Positions 40,434-44,090 of a DNA stretch of 44,090 bases are shown one piece after another. The first letter of the stretch is position 1; every line of letters starts with the position of its first letter. The stretch spans positions 1 through 44,090 of IMG/VR virus record IMGVR_UViG_3300049195_000016; one strand, given 5' to 3'. A model generated the notes under the pieces. The model was not told the origin of the DNA. It did not search any database and saw nothing but the letters and a program-made list of their open reading frames with translations. Source of the DNA: a virus. The position numbers and the translations under genes were made by a program.

Positions 40434-40535
40434 ACGGCAAAAATATCCTATTTAAATAAAAAATCCATCGAAAGCATATTGTTTCTTGTCGAATTTACAA
40501 AAACAACATCGCATTAATGCAGTTATTTGTGTTAA
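40434..40535. promoter_or_regulatory. divergent spacer with a palindrome
   Basis: 102 AT-rich bp between the leftward membrane gene and the small rightward gene. It contains a perfect 10-bp palindrome GCATTAATGC (40511-40520), 15 bp before the rightward ATG, a plausible operator or promoter element. Confidence 0.35.
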
Positions 40536-40727
40536 ATGAGAAAGAAACCACGCCAAATCGTACTAAAAGAAAGACTTTTAACCAGCCTTGTTAAAAAGGA
40601 GGGCATGGCAAAAAGAGGAACACGGGAACCGCTATCTGAATCAGAAAAAAAGCTAATGGATGAATACAAGCTAGAAATCGGCAGGTATGCGATAGATAAA
40701 TTCCATCCAAGGAGCAAAAAACGATAG
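40536..40727 (+). CDS. small basic protein
   Basis: 63 aa, very basic (MRKKPRQIVLKERLLTSLVK) with an acidic centre (LSESEKKLMDEYKLEIGRYA). A leftward frame overlaps it almost fully but begins within no plausible context and looks less protein-like. Located between the two leftward genes. Role unknown; DNA binding is possible from charge. Confidence 0.5.
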   Translation: MRKKPRQIVLKERLLTSLVKKEGMAKRGTREPLSESEKKLMDEYKLEIGRYAIDKFHPRSKKR

Positions 40728-40764
40728 ATTATCCCTCTCATTATATATACAATAAAGTACATAA

Positions 40765-41118
40765 TTAATTCCTCTTTATTTTTTCGAAAGCTGAATTGTC
40801 AAAGAGGGCTATATAACAGTCAAGATAATAGGCCATTGTAAGTAAATTATCAAAAGATATATTGATTTTCCCGCATTCTACACGGCTGATATAGTTTTGA
40901 TTCACACCCATATCAAAGGCTAGATCCGATTGACTGATTCCTTTTTTTATCCGGGCCTGCCGCAGGTGCTTGCAGAATAACGAACGCTTGCCTCTAATAA
41001 TTAATCTCAATTGCGAACTATCCCAATCTCTTTTATCAGGTGATTTGAAATGCGGAAGCAATCTTTTCGGATTTATTTTATTCTGCTCAATGTAATATTT
41101 AGACTGATCTTGTCGCAT
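40765..41118 (-). CDS. XRE-family repressor-like protein
   Basis: 117 aa. Residues 52-83 (LRQARIKKGISQSDLAFDMG, then VNQNYISRVECGK) form a Cro/CI-type HTH, followed by NISFDNLLTMAYYLD. The N-terminal 50 residues are an extra basic region. No C-terminal LexA-type protease domain. It is divergent from the early operon that begins at about 41452, across a 333-bp AT-rich region, the place of a lysogeny-type repressor. Confidence 0.8.
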   Translation of the reverse strand: MRQDQSKYYIEQNKINPKRLLPHFKSPDKRDWDSSQLRLIIRGKRSLFCKHLRQARIKKGISQSDLAFDMGVNQNYISRVECGKINISFDNLLTMAYYLDCYIALFDNSAFEKIKRN

Positions 41119-41451
41119 TTTGGTATAGTTTAAGCATCAATTTTAATGACTAGTGCAATTTATAACTATATCTTTTATAAGCAAGTAAATGTAATTATTC
41201 CGTTATATAATTTATAATAAGTGTATGTATATTATTGTATATCAATAATATATAGAAATCCTGCATATTAAAAATCCTATTTTAAAACTCAATACGCCCT
41301 CCTCTTGATTTCTTAATTAAGTCCTAAAATAAAATATCTAATCGTCTGTAATTAAAGTCGATATATAGGTTTTTTTCTTTACATAATCCAATCAATATTT
41401 GTATCACCAATCGGCAAAGAAAGAAGAAAAGTGATAAAGAGAAAAAATCTA
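41119..41451. promoter_or_regulatory. AT-rich control region with a 10-bp inverted repeat
   Basis: 333 bp without a gene between the leftward repressor and the early operon. It holds a perfect inverted repeat TATATTATTG-TATAT-CAATAATATA (41228-41252), extended by a wobble pair, and several other A/T-only segments, e.g. GTAATTATTCCGTTATATAAT. Divergent promoters and repressor operators are expected here. Confidence 0.55.
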
Positions 41452-41664
41452 ATGAAGATTTCGCCTATGGAAGTTACGATGAAGAAAATTTTACCTGATA
41501 CTGAATTTGAATACTACTATTCCAAAAAAGCCGACCAAGAAAAAGGTCATAGTACGGTTGACGGAATAAAATATTGCGAACGGATCATGAAGGGCAAAAA
41601 ACCCCATTTATCAAAATACGAGGATTTAAAATTAGTGCATACAGCTAAACCATTTCAGGCATGA
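41452..41664 (+). CDS. small early protein
   Basis: 70 aa from ATG 41452; a GTG at 41431 with a purine-rich leader would add seven residues. Basic, with YYYSKKADQEKGHSTVDGIK. First gene of the early operon, overlapping the next by 4 bp. No family recognised. Confidence 0.55.
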   Translation: MKISPMEVTMKKILPDTEFEYYYSKKADQEKGHSTVDGIKYCERIMKGKKPHLSKYEDLKLVHTAKPFQA

Positions 41665-41900
41665 AAACACATTTAGAAAAATTATTAGTCAATGGGCTTG
41701 AATACGAAATAGCCTTCACTTTTAACCATATATCTGAGCCAGTAGATATTGACATGGTGAATAACATTTCAACGGATTTTCTTACTCAGGCATTTATTAA
41801 CGATTGCGAAGAGGCTTGTATTAAATTTTTAAAGGATGAAAGCATTTCAAGAAAAGAAGCGATTGGCGAGGCTTATTCAGACGAAACCAGGGGGAACTAA
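41661..41900 (+). CDS. small early protein
   Basis: 79 aa, acidic, with LVNGLEYEIAFTFNHISEPV and an acidic helix (NDCEEACIKFLKDES). Coupled to the preceding gene (ATGA). No family recognised. Confidence 0.55.
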   Translation: MKTHLEKLLVNGLEYEIAFTFNHISEPVDIDMVNNISTDFLTQAFINDCEEACIKFLKDESISRKEAIGEAYSDETRGN

Positions 41901-41902
41901 AT

Positions 41903-41986
41903 ATGAATTGGACATTAATATTATCGCTCATTGGATTTATTGTAGGTATGCCGTACCTGCTTCACTTAATAACCAAAAGATTTTAA
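41903..41986 (+). CDS. 27-aa single-pass membrane peptide
   Basis: MNWTLILSLIGFIVGMPYLL plus HLITKRF: a single span with a basic end. It lies 2 bp after the previous stop and 2 bp before the next ATG. Unknown function. Confidence 0.45.
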   Translation: MNWTLILSLIGFIVGMPYLLHLITKRF

Positions 41987-41987
41987 C

Positions 41988-42206
41988 ATGAACAAAGCAG
42001 CAGCCATATCTGAGCTTAACGGCAGGATTGCAAAAATAGAAAGAGTGATTGAGCAAATCGAAAACGATTATATCCCGGACTTTTTATCAAATCCTTTCAA
42101 CGCAAAATATCCTGAAAATTCTATTGAAGTTTTTGAGGCTATGATCGAATCAAGGAAAAGAAGGATTGCTGAAATAGAAATGCAGTTAACAACCGTAATC
42201 AATTAA
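41988..42206 (+). CDS. small coiled-coil protein
   Basis: 72 aa. N-terminal heptad-like helix (ISELNGRIAKIERVIEQIEN) and a second helix near the C-terminus (RKRRIAEIEMQL). Located directly before recT. From memory, a small coiled-coil gene is common in this place; function unknown. Confidence 0.6.
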   Translation: MNKAAAISELNGRIAKIERVIEQIENDYIPDFLSNPFNAKYPENSIEVFEAMIESRKRRIAEIEMQLTTVIN

Positions 42207-42215
42207 ACTATAAAT

Positions 42216-43094
42216 ATGTCAAATCAATTAACCGTTAAAACCCTTTTCTCGCAGGATAATGTGAGAAAGAAGTTTGAAGAAATGATGGGAAAGAAAGCCC
42301 AGGGCTTTATAACCTCCGTCCTTCAAATCGTGGCCTCTAATAATTTACTGGCTAACGCTGATCCAATGAGCGTATATAATTCGGCGGCTGTTGCGGCAAC
42401 TTTAGATCTGCCATTAAACAACAATCTCGGGTTCGCTTACATAATTCCGTTCAACCAGAAGCAGCCGGACGGACAATATAAGCAGGTAGCGCAATTTCAA
42501 TTAGGCTACAAAGGATTTATTCAGCTTGCCCAAAGATCAGGACAGTTTAAGACAATTTCTGCCACGCCAATTTATGAAGGCCAGCTTATAGAGCAGAACC
42601 CTTTAACTGGATTTGTCTTTGACTTCACAAAGAAGAAATCTGAAATCATAGTAGGGTATGCAGCTTACTTCCAGCTCTTGAATGGATTTGAAAAGACCCT
42701 TTATATGAGTTCCGAACAACTCAAATCCCACGGCTCAAAATACTCTCAGACATTTAAGAAAGGCTTCGGGTTGTGGAAAGATGATTTTGATGCAATGGCA
42801 ATTAAGACTGTTTTAAAACTTCTGCTGGCAAAATTCGCACCCCTGTCTATCGAAATGCAAAGAGCCGTTATCTCGGATCAGGCGGTAATTAACAATGCAG
42901 AAACCGAAGATGTAACCTATGTAGATAACGAAGTGGTCGAGGTTGACAAAGAGGCCGAAAGGATTCAGCTAATGATCTCTGACTGTCTTACAATGGAGGA
43001 TTTAAAAGCCCTTCAAAAAGCAAATCCAACAATGGATGAGGAATTAATCAAGGCGCAGGAATTTATCATTAAGGCTAAAGAGAAGAAAAAATGA
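42216..43094 (+). CDS. recT: RecT-family single-strand annealing protein
   Basis: 292 aa. AAVAATLDLPLNNNLGFAYI followed by VAQFQLGYKGFIQLAQRSGQ, and the FKKGFGLWKDDFDAMAIKTV block with KLLLAKFAPLS are diagnostic of RecT. It anneals complementary single strands made by the exonuclease encoded next to it, with a 4-bp overlap. The C-terminus is helical and charged. Confidence 0.95.
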   Translation: MSNQLTVKTLFSQDNVRKKFEEMMGKKAQGFITSVLQIVASNNLLANADPMSVYNSAAVAATLDLPLNNNLGFAYIIPFNQKQPDGQYKQVAQFQLGYKGFIQLAQRSGQFKTISATPIYEGQLIEQNPLTGFVFDFTKKKSEIIVGYAAYFQLLNGFEKTLYMSSEQLKSHGSKYSQTFKKGFGLWKDDFDAMAIKTVLKLLLAKFAPLSIEMQRAVISDQAVINNAETEDVTYVDNEVVEVDKEAERIQLMISDCLTMEDLKALQKANPTMDEELIKAQEFIIKAKEKKK

Positions 43095-43804
43095 CAGCCG
43101 ATAATATTTTATTCCGGTGTTCTTCCCTCGGTCATTTAATGACTGAGCCTAGAGCAAAATCAGAAACGCTTTCCGAATCCTGCAAAACTCATTTAGTCGA
43201 TGTGTTTGTAAGTAATAAGTACGGCAGAAATACAGACATAGTAAATAAGTACACCACAAAAGGGATGCTTGTTGAGGAAGATTCGCTTACCCTTTATTCC
43301 AGGTATAAAAAAGAATTTTACCTGAAAAATGAAACTCATTTTAATAATGAGTTCATCAAAGGAACTCCCGACATAATCACTAAGCACGGGATGATTATAG
43401 ATGTTAAAAGCTCATGGGATATTTACACCTTTTTTAGAAACAACGCCAAATCCCTCAATAAAAATTACTACTGGCAACTACAGGGGTATATGGCTCTTAC
43501 TGGTTGTAAAATATCAATGCTTGCTTACTGCCTTGTGAACACTCCTGACATGTTAATTCAAGATGAAAAAAGAAGGCTTCAATACAAGATGGGAGTAATT
43601 GACGATTCCAATAAAACCTTTGAAGAGGCTTGCGCTGAGATAGAGAAACTTTCAATCTATGATGATATTCCTTTAAGCGAAAAAGTAATCGAGATCGAAA
43701 TAAAAAGGGATGATTCAGACATTGAAAGACTGTATCAAAAAATCAAGGATTGCAGGGAGTACATGAACAAAAATTTATTCAAAAAGGAATTAATCACCGC
43801 TTAA
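43091..43804 (+). CDS. PD-(D/E)XK exonuclease (lambda Exo/RecE/YqaJ-like)
   Basis: 237 aa. The active site is visible as Glu62 in GMLVEEDSL, Asp94 in KGTPDIIT, and Asp104-Val-Lys106 in IIDVKSSW, followed by the QLQGYMALTG motif near residue 135. This is the 5'-3' double-strand exonuclease that works with RecT. The pair is followed within 61 bp by the repeat protein gene. Confidence 0.9.
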   Translation: MTADNILFRCSSLGHLMTEPRAKSETLSESCKTHLVDVFVSNKYGRNTDIVNKYTTKGMLVEEDSLTLYSRYKKEFYLKNETHFNNEFIKGTPDIITKHGMIIDVKSSWDIYTFFRNNAKSLNKNYYWQLQGYMALTGCKISMLAYCLVNTPDMLIQDEKRRLQYKMGVIDDSNKTFEEACAEIEKLSIYDDIPLSEKVIEIEIKRDDSDIERLYQKIKDCREYMNKNLFKKELITA

Positions 43805-43864
43805 ATGTTACTCCACTTTATAAACTCAGAAGAATAAGCAAATCAATTTTTAAAAGAACATAAC

Positions 43865-44090
43865 ATGACTAAGGAAGCATTTTTAAAAAAGTACAATATA
43901 TCAGAGGATCAATTTTCTGGTAAAGAAAAAATTAGCGGTGACCTGGATCTGAGATCGCTGACCAGCATCCCCGAGGGCTTCAACCCGACGGTGGGCGGTG
44001 ACCTGGATCTGAGATCGCTGACCAGCATCCCCGAGGGCTTCAACCCGACGGTGGGCGGTGACCTGTATCTGAGTTCGCTGACCAGCATCC
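43865..44090 (+). CDS. 5' part of tandem leucine-rich-repeat protein (continues at 3-707)
   Basis: Starts at ATG 43865 with an AT-rich N-terminus (MTKEAFLKKYNISEDQFSG). From residue 25 it changes abruptly to the GC-rich 20-residue LRR units (two complete Asp-Arg units and a cut Tyr-Ser unit). The window ends inside a unit, and the window start continues in frame after 18 missing bases. The joined protein is at least 316 aa. Confidence 0.85.
   Translation, partial: MTKEAFLKKYNISEDQFSGKEKISGDLDLRSLTSIPEGFNPTVGGDLDLRSLTSIPEGFNPTVGGDLYLSSLTSI
43936..44090 (+). repeat. 60-bp GC-rich tandem repeat array, left part
   Basis: Copies at 43936-43988 (first, lacking its first 7 bases), 43989-44048 and 44049-44090 (cut). 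Types: Asp-Arg, Asp-Arg, Tyr-Ser. The last 42 bases equal bases 61-102, but the unit before differs from 1-60 at one base, so the ends are not a simple overlap and further copies may be missing. Confidence 0.97.

Noticed and set aside
40532-40762. Leftward 76-codon frame opposite the small basic gene
   Set aside because: Overlaps fully with the more plausible rightward gene; looks like its antisense shadow.

Overview
The window looks like an essentially complete genome (about 44 kb) of a contractile-tailed phage (myovirus morphology) infecting a member of the Bacteroidota. The reasons are an AT-rich genome with few Shine-Dalgarno sequences, a Mu-type portal (DUF935) and head proteins beside a Bacteroidota-type tail set (tail sheath, a DUF6046-like protein, a spike ending in KHG), and a cargo protein whose C-terminus resembles a type IX secretion sorting motif. 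The two ends belong together. Both lie inside one gene built of near-identical 60-bp, GC-rich tandem repeats, so the molecule is circular or circularly permuted and was cut in an array that could not be assembled through. The true repeat number is unknown.

Layout on the closed map. (1) 41452-44090 and 3-5944, early rightward genes: small proteins, a RecT-type annealing protein, a PD-(D/E)XK exonuclease, the repeat protein, a replication initiator carrying an internal 11-nt repeat, a DnaB-like ATPase and a NinG-type endonuclease. (2) 5976-14827: a small leftward HTH gene, then dozens of small accessory genes, among them a C5-cytosine methyltransferase with a long second open frame, a candidate structured RNA near 8.5-8.7 kb, a YopX-like protein, an XRE regulator and many zinc-binding miniproteins. 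(3) 14913-23966: terminase small subunit, a GIY-YIG nuclease, terminase large subunit, adaptor, portal, Mu F-like and G-like head proteins, tail terminator, baseplate J-like, a second baseplate protein and a fibre. (4) 23963-25286: a leftward island with a secreted protein, a tiny HTH protein and an 84-aa protein; it contains a near-perfect chromosomal parS-like site. (5) 25399-38153: ClpP-type head protease with a scaffold-like tail, capsid, a decoration-like protein with a signal peptide, sheath, tube, a frameshifted tail-assembly chaperone, tape measure, hub, spike, gp25-like wedge and a long tail fibre. (6) 38153-40126: lysis cassette with holin-like proteins, a GH73-like endolysin and a probable unimolecular spanin. 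(7) 40212-41451: a control region with a leftward XRE repressor divergent from the early operon.

The repressor facing the recombination and replication operon suggests a temperate-like switch, yet I recognise no integrase, transposase or ParA. Together with the parS-like site this raises, but does not prove, a phage-plasmid lifestyle that uses host ParB. The most striking element is the repeat gene. Its 20-residue leucine-rich units are identical in DNA except at two positions, which change Asp/Tyr and Ser/Arg on the predicted ligand face, and it sits directly downstream of the phage's own homologous recombination genes.
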